Source: JBCCGR01 sp039029195
GTDB taxonomy: Bacteria; Pseudomonadota; Alphaproteobacteria; Rhizobiales; Rhizobiaceae
Reading direction: 5' to 3'
DNA: 64,000 nucleotides
Assembly: GCA_039029195.1 (NCBI GenBank)
Contig: JBCCGR010000007.1
Span: 62,001-126,000, forward strand
Part shown: in pieces, positions 1 to 8,421 of the stretch
Position numbering within the stretch: position 1 is the first letter of the stretch
Layout: every line of letters begins with the position of its first letter
The notes under the pieces: generated by a model
The model's input: the letters and a program-made list of their open reading frames with translations, nothing else
Told to the model about the DNA's origin: nothing
Database searches by the model: none
Position numbers and translations under genes: made by a program

Positions 1-1
1 G

Positions 2-697
2 CCCGATATTGATCAGCACGCCATCGGGTCCGAGCGCTGACAGAACCTCTTCATTGACTGCATTTTCCGTTTGGGGTGTGCCCGGCGCGACCACCATCAG
101 CGTGTCAACTGCCTGCGCCATTTCCACCAATGAGGCATAGTAGGTGTAAGGCACATCTTGCGGTTTGCGCCCAAAGTAACTGATTTCCAGACTGAAGGCT
201 TCTGCACGGTGCGCGATCGCTTTGCCGATCCTGCCCAATCCAAAAATGCCCATTTTGCGCCCCCGCAGCGTTCCCCTGGTCAGAGGGTAAGCCCCTTTCG
301 AAACCCAGTCTCCGTTTCGAAGCCATCGTTCGGCAGCAGGAAGTTCGCGCACGGTGTTGATCAGAAGACCGATGGCGGTATCAGCCACTTCATCAGACAG
401 AACGTCCGGTGTGTTGGTGACCATCACATCGTTCTGGGCTGCAGCATCACAATCGACCCCGTCATAGCCAACCCCGAAGTTGGAGACGATCTTGAGCGCG
501 GCCAGGGCGTTCATCATCGAAGCATCGCACCCGGTCATAGATGCAATACCCTGAATGCTTGAAAGTTGATCTTCGCTCAGACCGTCCGTCGTTCCGCGCT
601 CGCCTTGTATGATTTCGAACTTGGCCTTGAGCGTTTCGAGTGTCGGAGCATGCATGGGGCCGGGGACAAGAACGCAGATCGACTTCAGATCAGACAT
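2..697 (-). CDS. D-2-hydroxyacid dehydrogenase (3' end outside window)
   Basis: NAD(P)-dependent reduction of a 2-oxoacid such as glyoxylate or hydroxypyruvate is the family reaction. I translated 232 residues from the ATG at 697, which has GAGG seven bases upstream. The N-terminal substrate-domain part is followed by GVGYDGVD, the DEVADTAIGLL helix and a Rossmann motif GLGRIG near residue 150. The frame runs off the window just after VLINIG, so the catalytic Arg, Glu and His are not visible. It lies 39 bases downstream of the LacI-type regulator and is probably cotranscribed with it. Glyoxylate or hydroxypyruvate as substrate is inference from the family and from the purine-type neighbours across the divergent promoter. 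Confidence 0.85.
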   Translation of the reverse strand, partial: MSDLKSICVLVPGPMHAPTLETLKAKFEIIQGERGTTDGLSEDQLSSIQGIASMTGCDASMMNALAALKIVSNFGVGYDGVDCDAAAQNDVMVTNTPDVLSDEVADTAIGLLINTVRELPAAERWLRNGDWVSKGAYPLTRGTLRGRKMGIFGLGRIGKAIAHRAEAFSLEISYFGRKPQDVPYTYYASLVEMAQAVDTLMVVAPGTPQTENAVNEEVLSALGPDGVLINIG

Positions 698-736
698 GGG
701 ATGCCTCAAATTTTACAGAGATTGTTGGGTTCGGCC

Positions 737-1768
737 TTAGCTTTGCGGCGGGCAAACAGAACTGCGTGACCGGAGTTCGGGCGGAACCACATTGATGGAT
801 GAAAAAGACGTATCGCCATTGATCTTGGCAATCAATGCCTGGGCCGCCTGTCTGCCAATTTCATTGTGCCCGTCAGAGACAGATGTCAGCGGAGGCGCGG
901 CAATACGAGCTTCTTCAATGTCGTCATACCCGGTGACGGAAATATCCTTGCCAGCAATCAGACCGGCTTCGCGCAATCCGTTCATGACACCAATGGCGAC
1001 CGTATCACTGCAGCAAGCAACGGCGGTGGGCAGTTTTTCAGCCTTCAGAATGGTCTTCGCGGCTTCATAGCCTGAACTTTTGTCGTAAGGTGTTTCGATG
1101 TCGATCAGCGCTTTTGCCGGAAGCCCCAGCTTTTTGAAGGCCGCCTCAAATCCGGCACGCCGAGCGCGCCCGGTCGAGGTCAGTGTCGTGCCACCGACGA
1201 TGGCGATGTCCCGATGGCCCAGGTCAAGCAAATGGCTTGTGACGAGTTCCATGCCCTTCAGGTCATCACCGATGAAGGAGGGTATATCTGTCCCCTCAAC
1301 GGTGCGGGCAATCATTGTGACGGGAATACCGTTCTTCTCAATCCGCTCAACATCCTGCGGCGTTGTTCCGACAGATGGTGACATGATCACCCCATCCGCG
1401 CCGAACTGCATCAGCGTAGCGATGAAGTTTTCCTGGATTTCCAGATTGTCGTCGTGATTGCACAAAAGGAAGGTCTGACGTTTGTCGCCAAGTTCCTTTT
1501 CGATGGAGCGAAGAATTTCCGCAAAGAACGGATTGACGATGTCGCGGACCAATACACCAACAATATCGGATCGCGATGTCCGCAAAGATGCAGCACGGCG
1601 ATTGTAGATATAGCCGATTTCCCGGGCTTGTTCCTTAATGCGTTCGCGCGTTGCTTCGGCGACCAGCGGGCTGTCCCGCAGTGCGAGCGAAACTGTTGCG
1701 GTGGAAACGCCGAGCTTGTCCGCGATTGTGGAAAGTGTGATGCGTTCTGCCAAAATCGCCCGTCCCAC
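737..1768 (-). CDS. LacI-family transcriptional regulator
   Basis: A one-domain HTH plus periplasmic-binding-protein-like repressor. The HTH reads ITLSTIADKLGVSTATVSLAL and the hinge/core begins YIYNRRAASLRTSRSDIVGVL; the effector domain contains DIVNPFFAEI and GYDDIEEA. The open frame extends to 1921, but that start would put the protein five bases from the divergent gene and add about 50 residues that do not look like this family. The GTG at 1768 (or the TTG at 1753) gives 343 (338) residues, normal for LacI proteins. Its promoter then shares the 158-base gap with the deaminase operon, where a palindromic operator candidate sits. It probably controls both itself plus the hydroxyacid dehydrogenase and the divergent operon; the effector is unknown. 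Confidence 0.85.
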   Translation of the reverse strand: MGRAILAERITLSTIADKLGVSTATVSLALRDSPLVAEATRERIKEQAREIGYIYNRRAASLRTSRSDIVGVLVRDIVNPFFAEILRSIEKELGDKRQTFLLCNHDDNLEIQENFIATLMQFGADGVIMSPSVGTTPQDVERIEKNGIPVTMIARTVEGTDIPSFIGDDLKGMELVTSHLLDLGHRDIAIVGGTTLTSTGRARRAGFEAAFKKLGLPAKALIDIETPYDKSSGYEAAKTILKAEKLPTAVACCSDTVAIGVMNGLREAGLIAGKDISVTGYDDIEEARIAAPPLTSVSDGHNEIGRQAAQALIAKINGDTSFSSINVVPPELRSRSSVCPPQS

Positions 1769-1881
1769 GCCCGTTGCACTTTGTGACTTGTTTATGACAT
1801 TGCCTGCGAAAAACGAAAAGCCTGTATTTTTGCACCGCAAATGACTGTCACCTTGAGCAATCGCACGACAAAGACTACCAC

Positions 1882-1899
1882 TTTTAGAACGTTCTGAAA
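1882..1899. promoter_or_regulatory. Candidate LacI-type operator palindrome
   Basis: TTTTAGAACGTTCTGAAA is an 18-base inverted repeat with a perfect AGAACGTTCT core, a central CG typical of LacI/PurR/CcpA operators and one mismatched pair. It lies 27 bases before the deaminase ATG, so binding would block that promoter or early transcription. The link to the adjacent regulator is inference. Confidence 0.55.
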
Positions 1900-1926
1900 T
1901 GAATCCAGCGGCAGGAGACACAGCAA

Positions 1927-3273
1927 ATGCGTATCTGGATCAAAAATCCGCTGAGCATTCTGTCTGATGCAGACGCCTCGGGTGGTTTGGTGATCGAAAG
2001 CGGCCGGATCGTGGAACTGCTCGGTCCGGGGCAGGAACCTTCATCGACTGTGGAACAGACGTTTGATGCCAGCGAACATGTTGTGTTGCCCGGACTGATC
2101 AACACCCATCATCATTTTTTCCAGACCCTCACGCGGGCGCATCCGGATGCGATCAATAAGGAACTCTTTCCCTGGCTGAAAGCGCTCTATCCGATTTGGG
2201 CGAAGAATGTGAAGCCGGATGCGTTTCGACTTGCCACCCGGTTGGCGCTGACTGAGCTCATGATGTCAGGTTGCACAACTGTTTCGGATCACCAGTATCT
2301 CTATCCGGACGGGCTGGAAAACGCTATGGACATCCAGGTGGAAGAAGCCGCGCGTCTGGGAATGCGCATCACCGTGACGCGGGGGTCCATGTCTTTGAGT
2401 GAGAAGGACGGCGGACTGCCACCTGACTCTATCGTACAGGACGATGACACGATTCTCGCCGACTGCGAACGTGTGCTCAACGCCTATCACGACCAGTCTG
2501 AAGGCGCGATGGTTCAGGTCGCGCTCGCCCCCTGTGCTCCGTTCACGGTCACCAAACGTTTGATGACCGAAACGATGGAATTGGCGCACAAGCACAATTG
2601 CACTTGCCATACTCATTTGGGCGAGACACACGACGAGAACGATTATTGCCTTGAGCACTTTGGCTATCGTCCCGTGGACTATCTTGAAGAGCTTGGCTGG
2701 ATGAATGAGCGGGTTTGGCTCGCCCACGGCATTCACTTCAATGATGATGAAGTGTCACGGTTGGGACAGGCCGGGGTTGGCGTCTGCCACTGCCCGACTT
2801 CCAATATGGTTCTGGCATCAGGCCATTGCCGCACGAAGGAACTGGAAGCGGCCGGATCTCCTGTTGGTCTCGGCGTGGATGGCTCCGCATCCAATGACAA
2901 TTCCAACCTCATCGAAGGCGTGCGCCATGCGCTGATGATCAACCGTCTCACTTATGACGCGGCATCAGTCACACACTATGATGCTTTTCGATGGGCGACG
3001 GAAGGATCCGCCAGATGTCTCAACCGCGATGACATCGGGAAGATCGCAATCGGCAAACAGGCGGATCTGGCAATGTATCGTCTGGACGAGCTTCGGTTTT
3101 CGGGGGCCGGCGATCCACTTGCCGCGCTGGTCCTGTGTGGGGCCCATTCGGCGGACCGGGTCATGATTGCCGGAAAATGGCAGGTCGAGGATGGCCAGCC
3201 GCTCAATATGGATGTGGCAAAACTGCGCCGCGAGCATGGCGAAGCTGCCAAGGCCTTTCTAGAAGCCGACTAG
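1927..3273 (+). CDS. 8-oxoguanine deaminase-like amidohydrolase
   Basis: Amidohydrolase-superfamily deaminase, 448 residues, the usual length. The first metal histidines are in GLINTHHHFFQTLTRA (His61-63), followed by the beta-5 and beta-6 histidines in CTCHTHLGET and LAHGIHFND and the metal aspartate in GLGVDGSASND. The overall sequence, including the SMSLSEKDGGLPP stretch and DELRFSGAGDPLAAL, resembles what I recall of the Pseudomonas 8-oxoguanine deaminase group, whose members turn 8-oxoguanine into uric acid. Cytosine-, isoguanine- and triazine-hydrolysing relatives share the fold, so substrate is not certain. First gene of a three-gene operon; the next start is two bases after its stop. 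A metallochaperone-like gene in the same operon fits its metal dependence. Confidence 0.8.
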   Translation: MRIWIKNPLSILSDADASGGLVIESGRIVELLGPGQEPSSTVEQTFDASEHVVLPGLINTHHHFFQTLTRAHPDAINKELFPWLKALYPIWAKNVKPDAFRLATRLALTELMMSGCTTVSDHQYLYPDGLENAMDIQVEEAARLGMRITVTRGSMSLSEKDGGLPPDSIVQDDDTILADCERVLNAYHDQSEGAMVQVALAPCAPFTVTKRLMTETMELAHKHNCTCHTHLGETHDENDYCLEHFGYRPVDYLEELGWMNERVWLAHGIHFNDDEVSRLGQAGVGVCHCPTSNMVLASGHCRTKELEAAGSPVGLGVDGSASNDNSNLIEGVRHALMINRLTYDAASVTHYDAFRWATEGSARCLNRDDIGKIAIGKQADLAMYRLDELRFSGAGDPLAALVLCGAHSADRVMIAGKWQVEDGQPLNMDVAKLRREHGEAAKAFLEAD

Positions 3274-3275
3274 CC

Positions 3276-4046
3276 GTGGCAGCACCCAAAGTGAAAAGTT
3301 CAGTGAAGATTGCGGTTCTGCCACTTGGAGCAACGGAACAGCATGGTCCTCATTTGCCGAAAGAGACTGACACGCTGATTGTAAATGGCGTGGTGGAACG
3401 GCTGAAGGTCAGCCTTCCCGCCACTCTGGATGTCGAGTTTCTGCCGACCGAAACTGTCGGATACTCCATCGAGCATACCAGTTTTGATGGAACCATCTCG
3501 GCGTCCTATGACGATCTCATCAAGCGCTGGGTGGCAATCGCTGAACGCTGCCAGAACGATGGGTTCGACCGGTTTGTTTTTTTGAACGCCCATGGTGGCA
3601 ACTCACCATTGACGACCATCTGCTGCCATGAAATCAGAGCCCGTCTGGGTATGATTGCAGTCGCGACGAGCTGGCCGCGGTTTATAAAAGGAGCGGGCAT
3701 TGTTGACCCGGATCGGGAGCGGTTCGATATTCATGGCGGGGAGATTGAAACGTCGGTCATGCTCGCGCTTCATCCCGGGAAGGTGAAGATGGAGGAAGTC
3801 AAGGATTTTGCATCCCTCCAGATGGCACTTGAGAAAAAACACACCCATCTTCGCGCATACGGGCCGCACGCTTTCGGGTGGATGGCAGAAGATCTGAACC
3901 CGCAGGGTGTGGTTGGAAACGCCGCGGCTGCCACGCCGCAAAGGGGAGAGGCGCTGTTACAACTTGCTACTTCGGGTCTTGCCGAACTGCTTGCTGAGAT
4001 AGCGGTGTTCAATTTGCCTGACCCACAATCGAATTCAAGGACTTGA
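3276..4046 (+). CDS. Creatininase-family amidohydrolase
   Basis: Creatininase-fold proteins hydrolyse small cyclic or linear amides with a two-metal site. Visible motifs are LGATEQHGPHLPKETDT near the N-terminus (Glu, His and Asp ligands), EHTSFDGTIS, LNAHGGNSP and DIHGGEIETSVML. The frame is open further upstream inside the preceding gene, but GTG at 3276, two bases after the deaminase stop, gives 256 residues, the family's normal size; translation is probably coupled. True creatininase, formamide-type hydrolases and cofactor-peptide hydrolases all share these motifs, so the substrate cannot be read from sequence. Position between an oxopurine deaminase and a COG0523 GTPase suggests a nitrogen-heterocycle or ureide-type substrate; that is inference. 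Confidence 0.8.
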   Translation: MAAPKVKSSVKIAVLPLGATEQHGPHLPKETDTLIVNGVVERLKVSLPATLDVEFLPTETVGYSIEHTSFDGTISASYDDLIKRWVAIAERCQNDGFDRFVFLNAHGGNSPLTTICCHEIRARLGMIAVATSWPRFIKGAGIVDPDRERFDIHGGEIETSVMLALHPGKVKMEEVKDFASLQMALEKKHTHLRAYGPHAFGWMAEDLNPQGVVGNAAAATPQRGEALLQLATSGLAELLAEIAVFNLPDPQSNSRT

Positions 4047-4051
4047 AGAGC

Positions 4052-5098
4052 ATGGCCACTTCGCCAATTCCTGTAACCGTTCTGACTGGCTATTTGGGCA
4101 GTGGAAAGACCACCCTGCTCAATCGCATTCTTTCCAATTCGCACGGGCGCAAGTACGCCGTCATCGTCAACGAGTTTGGCGAAATCGGCATCGACAATGA
4201 CCTCATCGTGGAGAGCGATGAGGAAATCTATGACATGAAAAATGGCTGCGTCTGCTGCACCATTCGTGGAGATCTGGCGCGGGTCATTGAGCGATTGATG
4301 CGCCGGCGTGGTCGTTTTGATGCCATTCTGGTGGAGACAACTGGCCTCGCCAATCCAGCGCCCGTCGCGCAGACGTTTTTTCTGGATGACGATGTCCGGG
4401 AAAAGGTGCAGCTCGACGCGGTTGTTGCGCTGGCGGACGCAAAGCACCTCCTGTTGCGATTGAAAGATGCGCCGGAAGCTGAAGAGCAGATCGCGTTCGC
4501 TGATGTGGTTGTTCTCAACAAGCTTGATCTTGTGAACGAAGATGAGCTTGCAGAGGTAGAAGCTGCGATCCGGCGGTTGAATCCGTCCGCTGAAATTATC
4601 CGGGCGGAGCGGGCTGATGTCCCGCTTGAAAGGATTCTCGATCGTGGGTCATTCGATCTCGATCGTATCCTTGCTGCCGATCCGGCATTTCTGAATGCAG
4701 AATCAGACCATGGCCACCCGGATCACGACTGTGGTCCTGGTTGTGATCAGCATCACAAACCAGCGCCGCTTCACGACAGTTCGATAAATTCAGTCTCTCT
4801 TAGGGCAGGGGAAGTTGACCCCAAGAGGTTCTTCCCGTGGATCAACAGGATCACACAGATCGATGGGCGGGACATCTTGCGTCTGAAGGGTATTCTTGCC
4901 TTCCCACATGAAGATGAACGCTATGTGGTGCACGGCATCCATATGATCGTGGAAGGTGATCATCAGCGTCTTTGGCGAGAAGATGAGGCGCGGGAATCCC
5001 GCCTTGTGTTTATAGGTCGAGGACTGGATCGGGAAAAACTGGAGCGCACATTTGCTGCTTGTGCCATTAAAACAGCTGCGACAGCTGATGCTGTCTGA
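4052..5098 (+). CDS. COG0523 (CobW/P47K-like) GTPase, putative metallochaperone
   Basis: G3E-family P-loop GTPase that delivers metal ions to target enzymes. Walker A is GYLGSGKT (residues 13-20), the metal-binding CxCC is GCVCC (Cys66, 68, 69) and the guanine-specificity motif is VVLNKLDL. A histidine/aspartate-rich linker, DHGHPDHDCGPGCDQHH, separates it from the C-terminal CobW_C domain and looks like a second metal-loading site. The ATG at 4052 has a GAAGAG ribosome site; an alternative TTG at 4043 overlaps the creatininase stop as TTGA. Last gene of the deaminase operon. COG0523 proteins serve zinc, cobalt or iron enzymes; the most likely clients here are the two metal hydrolases beside it. 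The cobalt-type nitrile hydratase 18 kb away is a less likely client. Confidence 0.85.
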   Translation: MATSPIPVTVLTGYLGSGKTTLLNRILSNSHGRKYAVIVNEFGEIGIDNDLIVESDEEIYDMKNGCVCCTIRGDLARVIERLMRRRGRFDAILVETTGLANPAPVAQTFFLDDDVREKVQLDAVVALADAKHLLLRLKDAPEAEEQIAFADVVVLNKLDLVNEDELAEVEAAIRRLNPSAEIIRAERADVPLERILDRGSFDLDRILAADPAFLNAESDHGHPDHDCGPGCDQHHKPAPLHDSSINSVSLRAGEVDPKRFFPWINRITQIDGRDILRLKGILAFPHEDERYVVHGIHMIVEGDHQRLWREDEARESRLVFIGRGLDREKLERTFAACAIKTAATADAV

Positions 5099-5130
5099 CT
5101 GAGTTTTTCAGGTTCGATCCTTTGGCAAGG

Positions 5131-6240
5131 TTAAGTTGCTGCACCCACCCGCAAGTCGGAAGAGTGCTTTCCCCACCTTACACTGTTGAGCTTTCGTGTG
5201 ATCGGCTTCTCGAAAACCAAGTGCAGCACGTGCCCGACAATGGGGCAGATGATCAATGTCACGGTCAGAAACGCCCAGGGTGCCATGGCAAATCCCACGA
5301 GCGCTGTTAGCCCCAGCTTGGTCCAGAGAACCTTCAGAACACCCAGTACAAAAGGATGCACGAGATAAAGGGCGTAAGAGCTTGCACCAAGCGAAACCAT
5401 CAACCGTGGCACCGGGCGAACCTGAACTTTGCGAGTCAGAACGCAAGCGGCAACAATCATCAGAGCAGGTGTGCCGTAGGAGAGAGCCCGCCAGATCTCC
5501 ATGTCTTGCGTGAATGCAGGCATGAGCGACAGCGCGAACAAAGCGACAATGATCATTGGCCAGAAGGCGAGAGAGGTGATCCGAACACCGTTGAGGTAGG
5601 CCAGTCCCAACAGGCTTCCGGCCGCGAATTCCAGCATGATTGGGTCGCTTGCAAACGTTGCGAGCGTTGACTGGGTCTCTCCAAGTCTGCCGGAAATCAC
5701 CATTGCCGTGATTGCCATCACCACAGCAGCAACCGCTTTGCCTCGGGGCAACCAGAGTGCCAACGCAAACAGCAGATAAAAGAACATCTCATATTGCAGG
5801 GTCCAACCGACTCCCAGCAATGGACGGATCAGTCCATCCGTCTCCCGAGCCATGGGGAAAAACGCGTAGGACGCCAGCCAGTGCAGCGGTTCTTTCGGCG
5901 CATTGTCCATCAGCGATGGCGCGGCCAGCACGATCAGCAGAACGACACTGGTCATCAACCAATAAAGCGGGGCAATCCGGATGAACCGTCGACGAAGAAA
6001 AACTGTGGCAGAACCCGCCGTTCCGAATTTGTCTGCAGAAACATAGACCATGACGAAACCGGAAATGATGAAAAACACATCGACACCAAAGTCGCCCGGA
6101 AAGATTTTCTCATCAAAATAGCGCGCATGACCGGCGAAGATCTCGGACACTTCGTGCAGCGCGTGAGTGACAACCACGAACAGTGCCGCGAATGCGCGAA
6201 GCGCTTCCACATGGAGCAATTTTGTGCGTGGCTGGATCAT
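5131..6240 (-). CDS. Acyltransferase 3 (OafA/YrhL-type) membrane protein
   Basis: Integral-membrane O-acyltransferase of the acyltransferase_3 family, which transfers acetyl or other acyl groups to surface sugars or lipids. The N-terminal block LLHVEALRAFAALFVVVTHA and the following FFIISGFVMVYVSA are family hallmarks; about ten hydrophobic segments follow to the C-terminus (for example MSLGASSYALYLVHPFVLG). I chose the ATG at 6240 (369 residues) rather than the GTG at 6315, because the extra 25 residues are polar and not family-like. It is convergent with the COG0523 gene and appears single. No glycan cluster is adjacent, so the acceptor is unknown. Confidence 0.85.
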   Translation of the reverse strand: MIQPRTKLLHVEALRAFAALFVVVTHALHEVSEIFAGHARYFDEKIFPGDFGVDVFFIISGFVMVYVSADKFGTAGSATVFLRRRFIRIAPLYWLMTSVVLLIVLAAPSLMDNAPKEPLHWLASYAFFPMARETDGLIRPLLGVGWTLQYEMFFYLLFALALWLPRGKAVAAVVMAITAMVISGRLGETQSTLATFASDPIMLEFAAGSLLGLAYLNGVRITSLAFWPMIIVALFALSLMPAFTQDMEIWRALSYGTPALMIVAACVLTRKVQVRPVPRLMVSLGASSYALYLVHPFVLGVLKVLWTKLGLTALVGFAMAPWAFLTVTLIICPIVGHVLHLVFEKPITRKLNSVRWGKHSSDLRVGAAT

Positions 6241-6342
6241 GGACAAGGTCAGAATTTGGTGACTTGTCGCATCTTCGGTCCACACTCTGAAAGTGTGGTG
6301 AACGGACCTGTTCACTTCTTCTTATGGTTATCGAGCCGTAAA

Positions 6343-6768
6343 TCAGGCGCTTAGGTGCAAGACCACACGCCTCTGGTGCGGGTGGTCGCGATGTTCGAAG
6401 AGATAGATCCCCTGCCAGGTGCCAAGGGTCATCCGACCGCCAGCCACGGGGATTGAGATGCTGGTAGCGGTCAACGCCGCCTTGATGTGGGCAGGCATAT
6501 CATCCGGCCCTTCAAGCGTGTGGGTGAGGTACGACATCGATGGATCATCAGATGGCGGCACCAACCGACCATAAAATGCGTTGAGGTCGCGTTGCACATC
6601 CGGATCGGCGTTCTCTTGAACAACAACCGAAGCGGATGTGTGACGAACAAAGACCGTCAAAAGTCCGGTTATCTCACCAGCTTCCTGAACAAACGCGCTC
6701 GCCTCGTCGGTGAACTCGTAAAGACGCTGGCCGCGGGTTGACATGATGATTTCGCGTTGGTGGTGCAA
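6343..6768 (-). CDS. YjbQ/UPF0047 family protein
   Basis: Small protein of the UPF0047 family; members can show weak thiamine-phosphate synthase activity, but the physiological role is unsettled. Hallmarks are LTVFVRHTSASVVVQENADP, the central Gly/Asp-rich segment and the C-terminal GTWQGIYLFEHRDHPHQRR. The start is the TTG at 6768: AGGAG stands six bases before it, right after the preceding SDR stop, while the in-frame ATG at 6744 has no ribosome site. The extra N-terminal residues (MHHQREIIMSTRGQRLYEFTD) also line up with the N-terminus of the E. coli protein as I recall it. Ten bases separate it from the SDR gene, so the two are probably cotranscribed. Confidence 0.85.
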   Translation of the reverse strand: MHHQREIIMSTRGQRLYEFTDEASAFVQEAGEITGLLTVFVRHTSASVVVQENADPDVQRDLNAFYGRLVPPSDDPSMSYLTHTLEGPDDMPAHIKAALTATSISIPVAGGRMTLGTWQGIYLFEHRDHPHQRRVVLHLSA

Positions 6769-6777
6769 AACCTGCTC

Positions 6778-7659
6778 CTAGCCAAAAGACCGCAGCACTT
6801 TGGTTGGCACCTGCTCAAACACTTCATCTGGAACAAAGAAATCCCCGGCAAGGGACGCGTTTGGATCAGCGCCATCCGGCAAATAGGACGTGAAATCGCT
6901 TACGCCTTGGTCCCGCAGAACCAGTTCATCGATAAAGAAGTTCCCAGTGCATTCATCGCTTGGTCGCGTCAGAATGGCGTGTGCGGCGTCCGCCATGATC
7001 GTCGGTAGCCGACTGATGTTGGCCATGGCATCGCCACCAAGCAGATTTCGCACGGCAGCGGTGTCGATTGCCGTCAATGGCCACAGGGAATTGACGGCGA
7101 TTTTGTCTTTCCTGAACTCCTCGGCCATGCCCAATGTGCACATCGACATGTCGTACTTCGCCATGGTGTAGGCCACATGGCCTGAAAACCATTTGGCGCT
7201 CATATCCAGCGGTGGTGCCAGGTTGAGGATGTGCGGATTGGTTCCCTGTTTGAGATGCGGAACACAGAGTTTTGAAACAAGAAAAGTGCCGCGCGTGTTG
7301 ATCTGGTGCATCAGATCGTACCGCTTCATGTCCGTCATGGGCGTGGGCGTCAGTTGGATTGCGGACGCGTTGTTGATGCAAACGTCGATGCCGCCAAATT
7401 TTGCAACGGCCTGATCGACAGCTTCACCAACCTGTTCCTCCTCGCGGATGTCGCAAATGACGGGCAAAGCCTTGCCGCCCGCCGCTTCGATCTCTTCCGC
7501 TGCGGTGTAGATCGTGCCGGGTAGCTTGGGATGCGGTTCCGCGGTCTTTGCGGCGATAACCACATTGGCGCCGTCGCGTGCGGCACGAAGTGCAATAGCC
7601 AGCCCAATTCCCCTTGATCCACCGGACATGAAGATGGTTCTGTTGGCGAGATTGGTCAT
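6778..7659 (-). CDS. HSDL2-like short-chain dehydrogenase/reductase
   Basis: SDR family NAD(P)-dependent oxidoreductase, 293 residues from the ATG at 7659, which has GGAGG seven bases upstream. The cofactor glycine motif is MSGGSRGIGLAIA (residues 11-23), followed by NNAS (97-100), QINTRGTF with Asn121 and the active-site YTMAK (Tyr164, Lys168). The sequence resembles eukaryotic HSDL2 without its sterol-carrier domain. At the position where HSDL2-like proteins carry Ser (LNxSPPL) this one has Ala148 (LNLAPPL), so one member of the catalytic tetrad appears changed. Lies upstream of yjbQ in the same operon. Substrate unknown; fatty-acid or ketone derivatives are guesses from the family. Confidence 0.85.
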   Translation of the reverse strand: MTNLANRTIFMSGGSRGIGLAIALRAARDGANVVIAAKTAEPHPKLPGTIYTAAEEIEAAGGKALPVICDIREEEQVGEAVDQAVAKFGGIDVCINNASAIQLTPTPMTDMKRYDLMHQINTRGTFLVSKLCVPHLKQGTNPHILNLAPPLDMSAKWFSGHVAYTMAKYDMSMCTLGMAEEFRKDKIAVNSLWPLTAIDTAAVRNLLGGDAMANISRLPTIMADAAHAILTRPSDECTGNFFIDELVLRDQGVSDFTSYLPDGADPNASLAGDFFVPDEVFEQVPTKVLRSFG

Positions 7660-7720
7660 TGGTTGGCCTCCGGGCATCGGTTGACGTGAATCTGGGGATC
7701 GATTTGCGAATGATCGAAAC

Positions 7721-8248
7721 TCAAAATCCGAAAAGCTTCAATTTCTTTTTCGCGCGATTGGCAACTGATTTGCGGCTGTCGCTGGAAAGTCGCTCAAGAT
7801 GAGGTTTGAGCCACGATTTCAATGCCTCATCATCCGCCGCCCAGTTGGACAGGATTTCCGTCGTGGTGTTCAACACGATCCAGTCGTCGTGTTCTGCCAG
7901 ATTGCGTTTCATAATGGCGAGCGCCCTCTCTCGCTGAGCATCACTTAGATCGCCGGATAGCCGGTCAAATAGTTGCGCGATTGTCCACTGGGTGGAGGCC
8001 TGATCAATTTCGCTGATTTCGTTGAGCAGTCTTTCGACGTAGGGAACAAGCAAATCGTGACGCTCGCTCTCGACCCGCTTTATTGCGTTGGACGTTCTCA
8101 AGCGCACCACCTCATCGCTGCTCCTGAAGCAGTTGAACAGTTCCTCAAACCGGTCGGGGTCGACCAGAACCAATTCAACAACTTCAATGGTGCGACCCAG
8201 AGAATTCGGGTGGCCACCCGTTAGTATCTGTTCAATTGTTTCTGCCAA
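7721..8248 (-). CDS. Hypothetical HEAT-like helical-repeat protein
   Basis: A 175-residue, soluble, strongly helical protein with no signal peptide or membrane segment. I see at least three helical pairs of HEAT/ARM flavour: FEELFNCFRSSDEVVRLRTS, LLVPYVERLLNEIS with WTIAQLFDRLS, and DWIVLNTTTEILSNWA. The tail is lysine-rich (ANRAKKKLKLFGF). The start is a TTG at 8248 with GAGG nine bases before it. No enzymatic motif is visible, so a scaffold or binding role is the most that can be said. It is divergent from the toxin-antitoxin pair and 61 bases upstream of the SDR gene. Confidence 0.7.
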   Translation of the reverse strand: MAETIEQILTGGHPNSLGRTIEVVELVLVDPDRFEELFNCFRSSDEVVRLRTSNAIKRVESERHDLLVPYVERLLNEISEIDQASTQWTIAQLFDRLSGDLSDAQRERALAIMKRNLAEHDDWIVLNTTTEILSNWAADDEALKSWLKPHLERLSSDSRKSVANRAKKKLKLFGF

Positions 8249-8385
8249 GGGAACATGCCTCTCAATGTTCGTGTCACATCATACAGTTTGCCGACCTTGC
8301 AGGAGATGAGCAAAATATTTTGCGTGTGGCCCGGCTTCCGATGGAACAATCAAGACAACAGCCGTCCCGGCTCAGTTTATCAATC

Positions 8386-8414
8386 TTGTAAGAAGTAAGA
8401 ATTCTCGCTATATT
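8386..8414 (+). promoter_or_regulatory. Sigma70-type promoter, probably leaderless, for the toxin-antitoxin pair
   Basis: TTGTAA (8386-8391) and TATATT (8409-8414) are separated by exactly 17 bases. Transcription would begin at about 8421-8422, the A of the antitoxin ATG. No ribosome-binding sequence is found before that ATG, which agrees with a leaderless message. Boxes match 4/6 and 5/6 consensus bases. Confidence 0.6.
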
Positions 8415-8419
8415 CTTAC
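8388..8419. promoter_or_regulatory. Toxin-antitoxin autoregulatory operator
   Basis: Two direct copies of GTAAGAA (8388-8394 and 8395-8401) and an inverted copy (ATTCTTAC, 8412-8419) sit across the promoter. The second direct copy and the inverted copy form an 8-base inverted repeat, GTAAGAAT/ATTCTTAC, that overlaps the -10 box and ends two bases before the start codon. This is where an AbrB/MazE-type antitoxin would repress its own operon. Confidence 0.6.
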
Positions 8420-8421
8420 TC

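Noticed and set aside
1769..1921. LacI-family protein starting at the ATG at 1921
   Set aside because: It would leave five bases for two divergent promoters and cover the palindromic operator; the added residues are not family-like.
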